Assembly: GCA_038277395.1 (NCBI GenBank)
Contig: CM076191.1
Location: 24,896,983 to 24,960,982 of the forward strand
Direction of reading: 5' to 3'
Source: Dryocosmus kuriphilus
Taxonomy: Eukaryota; Arthropoda; Insecta; Hymenoptera; Cynipidae
Length of the DNA: 64,000 bases
In this document: positions 1-12,129 of the stretch, one piece after another
How the letters are laid out: every line of letters begins with the position of its first letter
Position numbering within the stretch: position 1 is the stretch's first letter
Notes under the pieces: generated by a model
Seen by the model: only the letters and a program-made list of their open reading frames with translations
Told to the model about the DNA's origin: nothing
Database searches by the model: none
Program-made: the position numbers and the translations under genes

Positions 1-2811
1 TCATCGTTTAATATTTATCCTAAAAAGTTTAATCAAATATAAACAATTAGACAAAGGTCAAAAGAGAGCTTCCAGACTATATCAATGTCAGTCATTTATT
101 GGAGAAGCGGCGAATGTGGCGCCCTTGTATTTAGGAAAATTGTCACACTGCCGACGCATTATATTAGTCTCAAAATGTATATTTATGTCTAAAATGTTAA
201 ATTATGGAGAAATTGAGGCGATAAATTTAATTGAATAATTTTTAAGATTAACTGTTAGTTTCTGTTCTCTTGCTTCTGTTATTAGAGTGGCTGAAAAAAA
301 GTGCAAAGTTGCAGAATTTTTCTTTAAAGTTATACAATTTTTTGTGAAATATGCTGTTCAGAGTTCTTCGGATGCTCTAGAAGTTTCATTTACTAACATA
401 AGTAAATTTAATTAATTTCTTCGTGAAAAAAATCTTTATTCCACTCTGTTCACATGTGGCTATGTACTGTGGCGCATTCGAGAATAAGGTACGTAGCTTG
501 GCGCACAAATTTTGGGTTTGGGTTACCTCTGATTTAAACTGACAACGTGTGAAATACCTACCCAATCTAATAAAATATCATTACAAATGTTCAAAAACAC
601 TTACTGGAATAATTTTCCAATATTATAAGATTATTCAATGACTAAAAAATTTTACTTCATAACTTTGGATTCCAATTATACAAGAAATATAAGTCTCAAA
701 TTTTGAAAAAAAACTGCACACTAATAAATATACCTAATTTTATTCAAACTTAATTTCTGTTTGTTAGAAAATCTTTCTTAATTTGTAATAATTAATTAAA
801 ATAAAAGTGCGCTACATTCGCCGCAGGGTGAAGTAACTTATCGCAAGTGCACTATTTAATTGCATGCACTTCAATCCGTTTTAATCGACTTATATAGAAT
901 TTTTGCTACAAATAAAGCAAAGACCAAAATACTGATCTACGTATTACATATTTTTCCATCGCATTATCAATTATATTTTTATTTCAATCAGTTGATATAT
1001 TTTATGCGCACTGCATTCGCCGCTTCTCCCCTACCTACGATATATTTTTCGTCCTGCAGAATGATTTTGTAAGAATTTTTGTTTCTGTGGAGAAAAGCGG
1101 CTTACAGTAATAATTCCGTTTAAGAAATAAAAAATACCTTGCATAACGTTCAAGAAGTAAGAAATCTATCGAACTTCAAAGTGACAATACACAGATTATT
1201 TAATGTTGCCATAAGCTTTAGTAACTTTATTTTCTTTGAGATGATTAGAAAAATGATAAATAATTACTTTTTATCTAAAGTTTTCCTTTCAAGCACTTTT
1301 TCTTACTTTTTTTATTAATGAGCGAAATAGCCCCCCCATTATGGGGTAAAGTCGCTCACACTTCGAGGGATGATAAATGGTTGTTCATGAATTTGTTTGT
1401 ATTTTATGGTATAAAAGGGGTTATATAGATATTACATATTTGAAGAATCAATTCCCAATTTAAATTCCTTCTTGCAATTCATTGCAAAGAAAACGTGTCG
1501 CTTAGCCCCATTTTATGGTACTCGTTTTACTTATAGGAAATATGGATTAAAATGGAAAATTTACTTTAATTAAAGTTTATTTTACTCATAATTAAATTAA
1601 TAGATTAAAAATATCAGTTCACATATAGAACACTAAAAACTGGATGATTTATAAATTATAATATAATATAATATATAATATATTTATATATATATATGTA
1701 AATAGTAATTTTAAGTATAGGGTATTGTTGTAATGTTTTAAGAAACGGAAGCCATGTAAACCTTGAGGAAAACATCATTAAATAAAGAAGAAGAAGAAGA
1801 AGAAATAGAAAATATGAAAGTTCGACAAGAAAGGACTTTACGATATACCTAAAGAAAACTTCAGGAAAAAGTTTAGTGACATTTTATTATATATTATATG
1901 GACTGAATGACTAAACTGAGAATCTTAGACAAAAATAGTGTATAACATGTACTCGCGGAGGAATTCAGTACTTTCTTTCCCGAGTTCAGAGAATCTTCAA
2001 TGGAGAACGAAAGAAAAGGGTACATAACGACAGAGGGAAATATTTAATTCCATATCAAAAGAAAATTACGCTCGACTTAAAAGCTGGATTCTAACAAATT
2101 TTCCGCTTGGTGTGTCTTTTCGCGAGGAAGAAAAAATAGTGAAGACAGAGAAGATCAACGAGAGAAAAAATCATAAAGATAAAATGGGCTATAGGTTTTA
2201 AGATATTAAAATAAAATATTAATATAAATGTTTACATACGGATTTCAACTGCAGAAAAGAGTTTCTTTACATCAAAGCTATTAAAATATTTATAGCTGAG
2301 CTTCCCTTTTATTACATGTTTCTTTATAAGTAATTAAAAAGAAATTTCAATATAAAGATTTTTTTATGAAATTATAATAATAATGTAGAAAAATCTTTTT
2401 TCTTTATACCTCGGTCGAAAGTACGTATCTCCGGCATCGATTTTAAGGCAGAAAGCCTAAGATTTGTGCATTGGTGGGATTACATACACGCCCTCTGTAA
2501 CAGCGGGAGCAAAAAATTTGATTGTGCACTCCGATACATGAGAGTGCCTTTTGTTTTTACGTATAACCTGAAAGCTACTTGCTTGGAATTTATCAGCGTT
2601 TTTTTATGCGTCAGTGAACATACGTCAATATACTGATTTATGAAAACTGTGAAAAAAAGAAAAATATGCAACAAGAAAGCTTTGTAATAAATAATATGAT
2701 AATTTTACATTATAATTATTTTGTAATAAATTATATAAGTATGTTTTATTTATAACATAAAATTTATATTTCTTTTAAAAAAGCGTGACTATATTTGGCT
2801 TTTTATATGTA
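1..2811. other. AT-rich intergenic DNA, no gene seen
   Basis: No ORF here looks like a protein. The motif GGAGAAGCGGCGAATG near 101 recurs inverted near 1016-1031, about 0.9 kb away, with only weak similarity around it. An (AT)n stretch lies near 1659-1700 and a GAA run near 1787-1803. Nothing else stands out. Confidence 0.6.
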
Positions 2812-2880
2812 TTTGATGCCTGCCCCCGACCAGCAGCACTCGCTCCGCTCGTGCTTGCAAATGTCGGAGCAGGCATCAAA
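2812..2880. repeat. short hairpin, about 70 nt
   Basis: The arms TTTGATGCCTGC (2812-2823) and GCAGGCATCAAA (2869-2880) are exact reverse complements. Pairing continues inward through CCGAC/GTCGG with small mismatches. The loop is GC-rich compared with its surroundings. It could be a MITE end or a structured RNA; no function is shown. Confidence 0.6.
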
Positions 2881-3096
2881 AACATACATCGCAAAATTTG
2901 CAACCCAGAAAATTAAGTGAAAGAGAGAGAGAGAGAGACAGAAAAGAAATCCAAATCTTTGTGAGTGTCCGAAAAAGGCGCTGAAGTGAGGAACAAAAGT
3001 TAAACATGACCGCGCAACGGGCTGTCTGCTTGAACGCGGTTGTATTGTTTATAAAAATAATTAAAAATGTATTTAGTAAACGTACTTTCGACAGGC

Positions 3097-3248
3097 TATG
3101 AAGAAAAATAGTATACACCACACGGGCAAGAGATTGAAAGCCCTGAACTTCGCGACATGATGTCCTTAGCTTCGCCTCGGGCATCATGTCGCGTAGTGCA
3201 GAAATTTCAATTTTCTGCCCTTGTAGTGTAATATACTATTTCATTTTA
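3097..3248. repeat. MITE-like imperfect hairpin
   Basis: The two halves of this 150 bp stretch are imperfect reverse complements. The core stem is CGCGACATGATG (3151-3162) pairing exactly with CATCATGTCGCG (3182-3193). Outward from there, AGTATACACCACACGGGCAAG on the left resembles the reverse complement of the right side near 3212-3235. The size and AT-rich ends suit a small non-autonomous DNA element. No target-site duplication was recognised. Confidence 0.5.
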
Positions 3249-4327
3249 ATGTTCGAATCTGCGTACCATTATAATACATGTATAATTCACAGATTTTTTT
3301 ACAAACGTTAATAATTATTATCATTCCAAAAAAACATAACTACAACAGAAAAATATCTATACATAATTACACAATTACCAAAAAAAAGAGCTGTAAATTT
3401 TATCAATTTTGGTGAACATTTCACGAGCACTTTGCTTCTCCTTTAAGCAAATATATAATTTGCTTCCTCAAAGAGGAAAAATTTATGTAATCATTAAATC
3501 ATTTTAATTAAATTAATGATTTCCTTCAAAATTATAAATTAATAAAATTGTATCACACACACAAACTTGTGTAGGACAATTGCATAAAACCTTACATTAT
3601 ATATATTTTAGCTGGGATGCATTTAAAAATATTTTTAGAATTTAGAAATTGTCACCACTACAAAGCTTCCTCTTAGAGAAAGAAAATTTAAAAACATTTA
3701 GGCTAGATCAATTTCAATATAAACCATTTAGGCCTAAATGAAAAGCAATTGCACATTTTTTATTAATCATTAAAACTGAAAATTTCGAAATTTATTTCTT
3801 CAAGTTGTAAGATTTTAAATAAAAAAGAATAAAATTGTCCAATATCCAATTGTATCTTCTACTTTTTCAAGTGAAACTCCTAATATTGAAGAATTTGGAA
3901 TTGAATTTCACAGTTAAAAGGTATAAAAGTCCATAAAAGAATTGAAGTTGTAGCGTCCAAAAATGAAGTATATAATTAGGTATCTGCTTTCATTTAAAAA
4001 CCTTATAATAAATAATTACCGTCCCGAGACGTGAAACCTCACTCCATAGTCTGAGCATGGAGAGAATTCAAAAGTGCTTGAATTATATTTCCCTACGGCA
4101 CAACTTATAATCCCGATAAAGTAAAGTAAATAATTTCGTCAGTATTATCAGATGTTTATGAGCAATTGTGCATTATGAATTTTAAAATTACAACCTAATT
4201 GTGAGTACAATTGAAAAAGAATAACTACTATTTTATAAAAATACTGCTCTATAGGTGAAATTTTGAACTATTTAGAACGACAGTTAGAGCCCTCTATTGA
4301 GAAAGCTTAAAACTGCCTGTCCGAAAG
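3249..4327. other. AT-rich DNA, nothing recognised
   Basis: No coding potential, RNA gene or repeat structure was recognised. The base composition is like the rest of the AT-rich background. Confidence 0.5.
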
Positions 4328-5966
4328 ATCTCTATATATCGTACTAGAATAGGGGATAGGATGAGCCGATTTGAGTCATAAAGAAGTGAGAGTCGGCCAT
4401 ATTGAATCACGAGAAGTGGGCAGAAAATAATCATAATAGTATGCAATAACTATATATGGGGCATTCTTTGTCAAACTGCCCCCCCCCCCTGTCCAAAATT
4501 TGGGGGATTCAAAAAATCTCTTGTTGGGCTTAAATTGTAGCTATACATGTGTACTTTCATCTGAACCGTGGCCTTTTAGAAAATCCAATATGGCGGACTC
4601 AACATGGCGGCTGAAGTTGATGAAAATCTCATCGTAAAATATTTAAACGTCTATAAAATATTTAAAATTCATTCGATTTTCAGGAAATTCAATATCTGGA
4701 GGTTTTTTGGGTTGCTGATTACGAATCTGAAGTCATCATTTAAAAATGTTTAAAATTCAAGATGGAGGATTTAATATGGCCGCTATAAAATGCAAACAGT
4801 TTTTTGATTTGCATGACACTTGACACTTGGGGGTTTTCTGGGTGGCTGATTTCAATTTTAAAATTTAAATTCAAAAATTCAAAATGGCGGGTTCAAAATG
4901 GCGGCTATAAAATGCAAAAAAGTTTTTTATTTGCATGACGCATGACACTTGGGGGTTTTCTGGGTCGCTGATTTCAGTTTTAATATTTAAATTCCAAAAT
5001 TCAAAATGGCGGCTATAAAATGCAAAAAGTTTTTTGATTTGCATGACACTTGACATTTCGGCGTTTTCTGGGTCACTGATTTCGAATCCGTAATTCAAAT
5101 TTTTAAATTTAAAATGTCCGGTTCAAAATGGTAGATCGGAAACGAGAAAAGTGATTTGATTTGCATAGCACATGATGGCGGATCACATCGTTCCGCGAGT
5201 CAAAAAATGGTAGGAAAAAATGCACAAATAACGTAAATGTAATGTGTGAATAATTTTTGAAAATGAAAATCAAATAACTTTTTGCATTTCCGATCTACTA
5301 TTATGAACCGGCCATTTTGAATTTTAAAACTTGAATTGCGGATTCGAAATCAGTGACCAAGAAAACACCCAAGCGTCAAGTCTTATGCAAATCAAATAAC
5401 TTTTTGCATTTTATAGCCGCTATTTTGAACCCGCCACTTTGAATTTTTGAATTTAAATTTTAAAACTGAAATCAGCGACCCAGAAAACCCACAAGTGTCA
5501 AGTGTCATGCAAATCAAATTTTTTTTTGAATTTTATAGCCGCCATTTTGAATATTTGAATTTAAACTTTAAAATTAAAATCAGCGACCCAAAAAACCCCC
5601 AAGTGTCAAGTGTCATGCATATCAAAAAACTTTTTGCATTTTACAGCCGCCATATTAAATCCTCCATCTTGGATTTTAAACGTTTTTAAATTATGACTTC
5701 AGATTCGTAATCAGCGACCCAAAAAACCTCCAGATATTAAATTTCCTGAAAATCGAATGAATTTTAAATATTTTATAGACGTTTAAATATTTTACGATGA
5801 GATTTTCATCAACTTCAGCCGCCATGTTGAGTCCGCCATATTGGATTTTCTAACAGGACGCGGTTCAAATGAAAGTACACATGTGTAGCTACAATTTAAG
5901 CCCAACAAGAGATTTTTTGAATCCCCCAAATTTTGGACAGGGGGGGTTGGCCTGTTTGACAAAGAA

Positions 5967-6013
<47 letters not shown>

Positions 6014-6105
6014 GTATATGTGCCATAACGCCTTAACTATGCCCACTTCTCATGATAAATGGCGTCCGAGTTTGATCCCCTATCCAGTGCTATATATAGA
6101 AATCA
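4328..6105. mobile_element. long inverted-repeat (foldback-like) element, copy A
   Basis: The left and right halves are reverse complements over most of about 1.78 kb, folding near position 5200. Matching landmarks are AGAATAGGGGATAGG near 4346 with TATCCCCTAT near 6080, and GGCATTCTTTGTCAAAC near 4461 with its complement near 5955. Each arm holds several tandem units of about 105-115 bp built round ATGGCGGCTATAAAATGC and GGGGGTTTTCTGGG. Long arms with internal tandem units are typical of foldback elements. No target-site duplication was identified and no transposase is present. The ORFs at 4871-5098 (-) and 5447-5689 (+) are the same repeat read from each arm, not genes. Confidence 0.75.
5969..6012. 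repeat. (TA)n microsatellite inside foldback arm
   Basis: About 43 bases of alternating TA lie in the right arm of the inverted repeat. The matching left-arm position has only a short TATATA tract (near 4452), so the tract expanded after the arms formed. Confidence 0.9.
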
Positions 6106-6899
6106 GTGGTTTTAAATGATGAAAAATGCTTTTTTAAGGTAATTCTCAGAGCCTTCCACATGAAATATTTTTCTATTAAAAGAAAACTAGATTTACAGAA
6201 AATTTGTTAGAGATGAGGTATCAAAGTTGTTCTTTACTAGACGACCTATCTTGTTTGGACCCTAATAGTTTTCGCATAACAGTCTCGGGTACATTATGTA
6301 TATAAAGCTACTATAACTTGGCGAGTGGATGACAACTCAATTTCAAGTTGAGTTTGACGTGCTCGCGTGCACTTCAAACTTCACGCCCCCATTGGATTGT
6401 ATACGTATACATTTCTATATGTATATGTATATTGTATAAGTATGAACGACGATAGATGGATGCACAAGGTCGACAGGGAGCTTTACGGTTCATCACTGTT
6501 CATGCAAACTACCATAAGCGCCTGCTCCACAGAGCACGATGCAGATATACACGTTGATACGTGTACAGTTGCGTGAGAAAGTTTACCATGCAAACTGCTA
6601 CGTCAGAGGTTAATAATTAGGAAAGCCTGAAGTTAGTCGCTACAAATTCCGTTTGGCAATTTCTTTTCAACTTTCGGTTACACCTTAGTTTCCTTTCTCG
6701 ATTAGACTCTCACACATTATTGTAAGCATTTCCTCTCAAACAACCCAAGCTTCAAAGAATTCTATACTTAGTGGAGAGGAGGCTAAATTGTCGCAAACCT
6801 ATTTATAATAATAAAACTATAATAAACTCAACAAAATAGTTCTATCGTCTGCATTCTTGCACAATATGTACCTACTTGATAAAAAAATTCACAACCGCC
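6106..6899. other. AT-rich DNA, nothing recognised
   Basis: No gene or clear repeat was seen. The ORF at 6367-6576 has no recognisable domain and is probably chance. Confidence 0.5.
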
Positions 6900-6939
6900 C
6901 GTGTGGAAAAAGACCCGTTTAAACCCCTTCCGAATAGTA

Positions 6940-7225
6940 GCCCTCGCGAGGGCTCCGCAGATGGCCCCGCTTGTTTTCCCTTACGGCTGATCGGTTAAAA
7001 TTTTATAAGTTCAAAAGTTTAAATTTTTTGACACTTTAAATTTTGAGGCTGAGTTAGTTCACTTACAAAAAAAAATGCATTTTTGGAAAAAATTTGATGA
7101 ACCTTTTTTTAAATCTGAACATCGAAAATTTGGATATTCTACGAGGGCCCGCGCGGAGAGCCCTGCTCGTTTGCCCTTGCGGCTGATCGGTTAAAATTGC
7201 GGCTGATCGGTTAAAATTTCTAAGT
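6940..7225. repeat. dispersed direct repeat CGGCTGATCGGTTAAAAT
   Basis: The segment CGGCTGATCGGTTAAAAT occurs three times, near 6985, 7192 and, immediately after the second, 7202-7219. The first two are preceded by related GC-rich text (GCTTGTTTTCCCTTA versus GCTCGTTTGCCCTTG). Two diverged copies of a unit of about 210 bp plus a short tandem duplication explain this. The family is unknown. Confidence 0.6.
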
Positions 7226-8839
7226 CCAAAATATTACATTTTCTTGAAACTATAAATATTAAGAATAATTTGTTGAAAAAAAATGCACATATAAATTTTA
7301 AGATTTGATTAGTTGAGAGCTACCAAAAATGGTTGAAAAATGTAACAAAAGGTACGTTACGTAGGAAAAATTCTAATTTAATGACCACATGACACAATTA
7401 CGAATTGAATCGATACACAGAAAAACTACAGAAATGCTACAAACAGTTGACAACTACATTGACTACTACATCGAACATTACAACCACATTCACAACTGTA
7501 AAATGTAGTTTTCAACTGCCTGCAGCGATTTTATCCAATTTTAGAATTAAAACAAGCTTGGGGTTTTTCTGTGTGAATAACTTACATTTTGCATTAACTT
7601 AATTAAATCGACATTGCGATCGTGTAAAAAGAAGGAGAAAAAAAGTGTGAATAGCATTTTTAGGTAAAGTGCTGGTTTGAATTATTTGTTACCGCGACAC
7701 GCCACTTCTTAATTGACTCGAAATTAAAGTAACATAATATTAGAAGCGAGTTTTTTTGCTTTTGTATATTTAAAATTCTTTTTGTTCGTCAAAAAAGCTT
7801 TTTTAAATGAACAACCTTATTTCTGCAAATTAAATTTCTTTCATAAGAAAAATATTTTTCTTTTTTAAACAAATGTTATCAGAACTAATGTAAAAAATGC
7901 AGTCTTAATATATGATTTTTTTTAATATAAAGGAAATTGGAAAGAAAAAAAAACTATAAAAAAGAAGGCAAATAGGAATCAAACTACACTTTTACCTTGA
8001 AAACCTCCAATATGAAACCTGCACTAGTTTAAATTAATTTTCGTTGGGTAATTTAAAGTTTAAATTGGCGTGCCAATTTGTTAGAGCGCCGTTCACAGAG
8101 AGACAATGATACAAAAACTTTTTAATTACAACAAACTTCAGTATATTTTGAGTTATTCGGAAATATCAATAAAACTATTTATCTCGAATTATACTATGAC
8201 TGGTTTTGAGTTTAATGTTATTTTCTGCAGTGTTTTATAGTGCTAAATATTTCAGCTACTTTTGAAACAATTTGAGAGGGATTGTTCATTTTCATTAACT
8301 GCCGATCCAAAAGCATTGATATAATCCTAATTTAAAGTATTACTCGATATATAATTTTAAAACATAGATGCAAAATTCTAAAGTTAAACACGTTAATCTA
8401 ACCAGATTTTGACAATGTGGAATTTACTTATAGAATTTTTCACTTATTTTTGTTTGTTTTCTCATAATAAAAATAAATACTATTTGTAGTCTGTCTGAAT
8501 AATGTGAAAAAGTTGAGGCATCCCATCAGGGTAATGTGTGTTTTTTTATTCAAAATTTTGTGGAAATAATCTTTAGTCCCCATCGCGGTGCCAAAAGTTT
8601 AGAAATTTTGAAAATTTAACAATCTTATTCTGTGAATATAAAAATCAGTTTCAGAAAAAATAATTTTTGATCCACGTTAGAATTATTGATTTGCAAATAT
8701 TGATAAATATATATAAAATTTGCACATGACTTAATACTCGATTTTAATGTACTTTATAAATTTGCGAGCGACTAAAAAAAAATCTACCATATTTTTTGGC
8801 ATTATAAGCACTTTCTAAATATCTAATCGATATTTTAAA
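7226..8839. other. AT-rich DNA, nothing recognised
   Basis: No gene was recognised. The ORF at 7405-7602 is rich in Thr codons from a short ACA/ACT run and has no domain I know. Confidence 0.5.
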
Positions 8840-10128
8840 TAGTTGGGGGTGTCAAATCCATTTATCACGTGACGATGATAGTGATCAAAATAAATTTTAT
8901 AATAATAAAGTATCAGTTCAAAAAACCGTAAAGAATTTCTAGATATTCTATGAGATATTAAACGTTTTGTAAATATTTCAGGAGATTTTCAATGAATTGG
9001 AGGAATTTTGAAGAATGTCGTGGAATTTTAAAAGGTTTGTGGACATTTTAAGGTATTCTGTCGAATTTTTAATGATCACGAAGGTTTTCATGGAATTTTA
9101 AGTGATTTTCAGTTATTTTAAAGTTATGTCATCGAATTTTAAGGGCTTTCATCAAATTTTTAATCGTTCAAAGGGATTTTATGGGATTTGAAAGTTTTTC
9201 CGTGAATTTAAAGGAACCTTGAGTTGTTTTAAAATTATATCGTGGAATTTTAAAGTATTTCAAGATGTTTTTATGCATTTTTAGAGGTTTCATGGCACTT
9301 TAAAGGATTCTAAAGTTTTCCGGGAATTTAGAGTGATTCTGAGTTATTCTAAAGCTTTTCGTGGAATTTTAAGGCGTTTCGTCGAATTTTAAGTAATTCT
9401 AAGGGATTTAGAAGTTTTTATTGGAATTTAAAGAGATTATTAGGGATTTTAAGGTTTGCTGTGGGATTTAAAATATTTTAAACATGTTTTTAGGAATTTT
9501 TAGAGATTGTGAGCGATTTTAAGAGATTCTAAAGTTCGTCAGAGAATTTAAAAGGATTTTGAGTTATCTTCAAGTTTGTCGTGAAATTTTAAGGGATTTC
9601 AATATGTTTATATGAAAATTTATAGATTTTAAGGGATTTTACGAGATTTTAAAGTTAGATCGTGAATTAAAAGTGATTTGGTGGTAACTTAAAGTTTAAT
9701 TTTCAATATTTTAATGGAATTTTAAAGAATTTCAAAAGAATGTTTTGACCTTTTAAAGATTCGTGACATTTTAAGGGTTTTCTTGGAATTTAAAGATATA
9801 TTGTGGAAAATTAAAGGTTTTAAGAGATTGCGACTAATTTTAAGTGATTTTAAGGTACTATAAAACTATGTCGTAGAATTTTAGGGAATCTCAAAAGATT
9901 TTAAAGAATTTAAAATATTTTCAAGATATTTCAAACGATTTGATGGAATTTCCAAACATTTTTATAAAAAAATTCCAATGGTTTTCTAATACATATTATC
10001 GATTTTTAAAACATAATTATAAAGCAATTCAAAATTATCTATGTTATTTTTAAATATGAGAGGGGGGAGGTAACTATTTATCACGTGATCTTCAAGGGAG
10101 GTCAAATAAATATAATAGCCTATAATAA
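8840..10128. repeat. degenerate tandem array flanked by direct repeats
   Basis: From about 8940 to 9990 the sequence repeats variants of GGAATTTTAAGGGATTTT with interspersed GTCGTGGAATTTTAAG and TTTTAAAGT. Spacing is irregular, about 20-60 bases. The block sits between two similar flanks of about 70 bp, 8840-8910 and 10057-10128. Each flank contains TTTATCACGTGA followed by a run ending in GTCAAATAAAT or ATCAAAATAAAT. This may be an old satellite-like array or the body of an unknown element with terminal direct repeats. Confidence 0.6.
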
Positions 10129-10136
10129 ATTACGAA

Positions 10137-10156
10137 GGGGGGGGGGGGGGGGGGGG
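10137..10156. repeat. poly-G tract (about 20 G)
   Basis: An uninterrupted run of about twenty G follows TACGAA. Length in such runs is unreliable in most assemblies. Confidence 0.85.
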
Positions 10157-10713
10157 CAAAAATTCTTAAATTTGGATGAACCCTAAAGTAATATTATGAA
10201 AAAAAAATTTAAACACATTGATAGTGTTTTAAATTATATAGGAAACGAAAAGAAAACGATGAGTTGTATGAAAAAATTATGTTTCCTACCAATAAATGTT
10301 CAAAGGAAAGTTTTTATACCTTCTTAAAAGCAATAATTTTTTATATCGTAACTTTTTTTGTATCTCGCATTATGTGGCTCAAGCTTAAAATTTTTAGATT
10401 TTTTATTAGAATTCAAAAATTTATAAAGAACAAACGTGTATGCCTTTCTAAAAGCAACAAGTTTCTTCTCTTGACTTTCTTTGATATTTTGCGTTGTTTA
10501 GCTAGAAATGTTATTTTTTTTTTAAACTTTATAAGGATTAAATAATTACCTTTAATTTTATAAAATGTCATAAAAATAAATTGATCGACTTTTAGAGTAC
10601 TATGAAGATGAATGGTTTCAAAAATTTTGAAAAGGCTCAAATTTTTTGAATTTTCATCTAAAATGTCTGGATAACGAAGATCTTCATTTTTTTATATTTA
10701 AAGATTAGGTAGG
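10157..10713. other. AT-rich DNA, no supported gene
   Basis: ORFs at 10264-10545 (+) and 10413-10640 (-) overlap on opposite strands. Both have the Phe/Lys/Ile-rich composition expected of random AT-rich DNA. Neither is called as a gene. Confidence 0.5.
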
Positions 10714-10907
10714 TCAAAGGCCAATCCAATCGGTCAATTCTTTCGAAAGTTATTATGCGCTAACAAACAGACTACAGACGACAGACGTTCACATTCACGA
10801 AAACAATTTTTTTGTGTGCAGGGGTCTCAAAACGTGGAGATTTCATGAAATCCGCGAAAGTCAAATTTTACACAAATCTAATACCTTATTTGATGAGAAT
10901 ATAAAAA
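10714..10907 (+). repeat. family R repeat, copy A (3' fragment)
   Basis: This is the distal end of the dispersed family R. It has a degraded version of the segment around CCAATCCGATTAGTCC, an ACAGACGACAGAC remnant of the ACG/ACA tract, GTGGAGATTTCATGAAATCC, and the terminal TGATGAGAATATAAAA. It is more diverged than the copies at 21-22 kb, 45 kb and 60 kb. Confidence 0.7.
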
Positions 10908-12129
10908 ATTATAATAATTTTCACAAAAGTTTCTTGAGTTTCAATTAGAGTAACTCACCATAATTTTTGTAGATATTGATTTCAAGATCAAAAATTCTAA
11001 ACTGATCAAAGATTATATCTTCTAAAGTCGATTTTTATATTAGGTATTATTTGCAAACATAAACTAAATTAACAAAAAACTCGGCAGAATCTTTACACAC
11101 ATAGAACAAATTTTGTTTTTAAAAACATCGGACGCTTCTCTGTGAGAGAATGTTTCGCCTATATAAAGATAATATATAAAAAATTTGTAAAAAATTACAA
11201 ATTATCCTGATGGGGTGCCAAAAGTTTTTCACAATTTCCAAAATCAAATTGAAAAAATAGCGTATTTATTCCTCCATAATTCAAGGCCATATTTTTTTAA
11301 ATTTTCTCATGTACGGTTAAAACTAACTGGAACTAATTACAGTTCTTAAAAAATCCAGTTGAAATAACTGAATGTATTTAACACCCTCTGACAATTGGAT
11401 CTGGTTTTCAATTATTTTTCGCCCCTTTTGCATCTGATTTATTTATCTGCAGAGAAAAAACCGCGCTTACTCACCGTGGAACGATACGATTGAAGCTCAG
11501 CTTTATTGAAAACTAGGAGATTAGTGGAAAGCGAATGCTGGCTTACCATTGGGACATCTACATTTAATTATTTGGTTTTGCGAATCCGACGGTGAGGGGT
11601 TGTGAAACTTTAGACGAGAATGAGACAAGGGGGTGAAAATAGGGGGTAAGGGGATAAGGGAAAAGTACTCACTGTGCGGCCAGGATAATCTAAATAGTGA
11701 AGTGCCGGGGTGGAGGGAAAACGTAGGACTGCCGTTAAAGTCAAGGTGGCAAAGTTACCTCTCAAAGGGCCCATTTAATTGCAGTCGCTCGCGGCAGATA
11801 CCAAAGTTCGTTTAATTAACGAAATAATGACGCAGTGCCGTTGCCTCAACTCCTCCGCTCATTCGTCCAGAGCAGTCGACTCGCTTTTGCTGCCTTGCTT
11901 TGGTTTCTCTATACCTACCTGTAGGAATGTTTGTGTGTGTATTCGCGTACAAAATTCCACCTTAGATATACAATATCCCTTCGGACTGCTTCGGGCTTTC
12001 TGAGATTGGAGCTGAAATTGAGGTCTTTGCCATTTGCTGTAATCTTTTCTTCGTTGTCGAGAATTCTTGGTCAGTTTGTAATCTTGGGCAAGCGATTTTT
12101 CACACTTCCGAAACAACTGGTACTACATA
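10908..12129. other. intergenic DNA, no supported gene
   Basis: 10908-11450 is AT-rich with nothing recognised. 11450-12120 has higher GC and no repeat that I can see elsewhere in the window. Several short ORFs overlap on both strands (11633-12281) without a recognisable domain, so I do not call a gene. Confidence 0.5.
11760..11840. promoter_or_regulatory. candidate cis-regulatory block with homeodomain-type sites
   Basis: This single-copy-looking stretch contains ATTTAATTG, a near-palindromic CGTTTAATTAACG at about 11809 and AATAATGACG within 60 bp. TAAT cores match homeodomain binding sites, which are common by chance in AT-rich DNA. The surrounding sequence is less AT-rich than most of the window, which is why I note it. 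Function is inference only. Confidence 0.2.

Noticed and set aside
5447..5689. 80-codon ORF with repeated ISDPENPQVSSVM
   Set aside because: It is a reading of the tandem units in the foldback arm, mirrored at 4871-5098 on the other strand.
10264..10545. 93-codon Phe/Lys/Ile-rich ORF
   Set aside because: Composition expected of AT-rich non-coding DNA, with an overlapping opposite-strand ORF and no domain or promoter.
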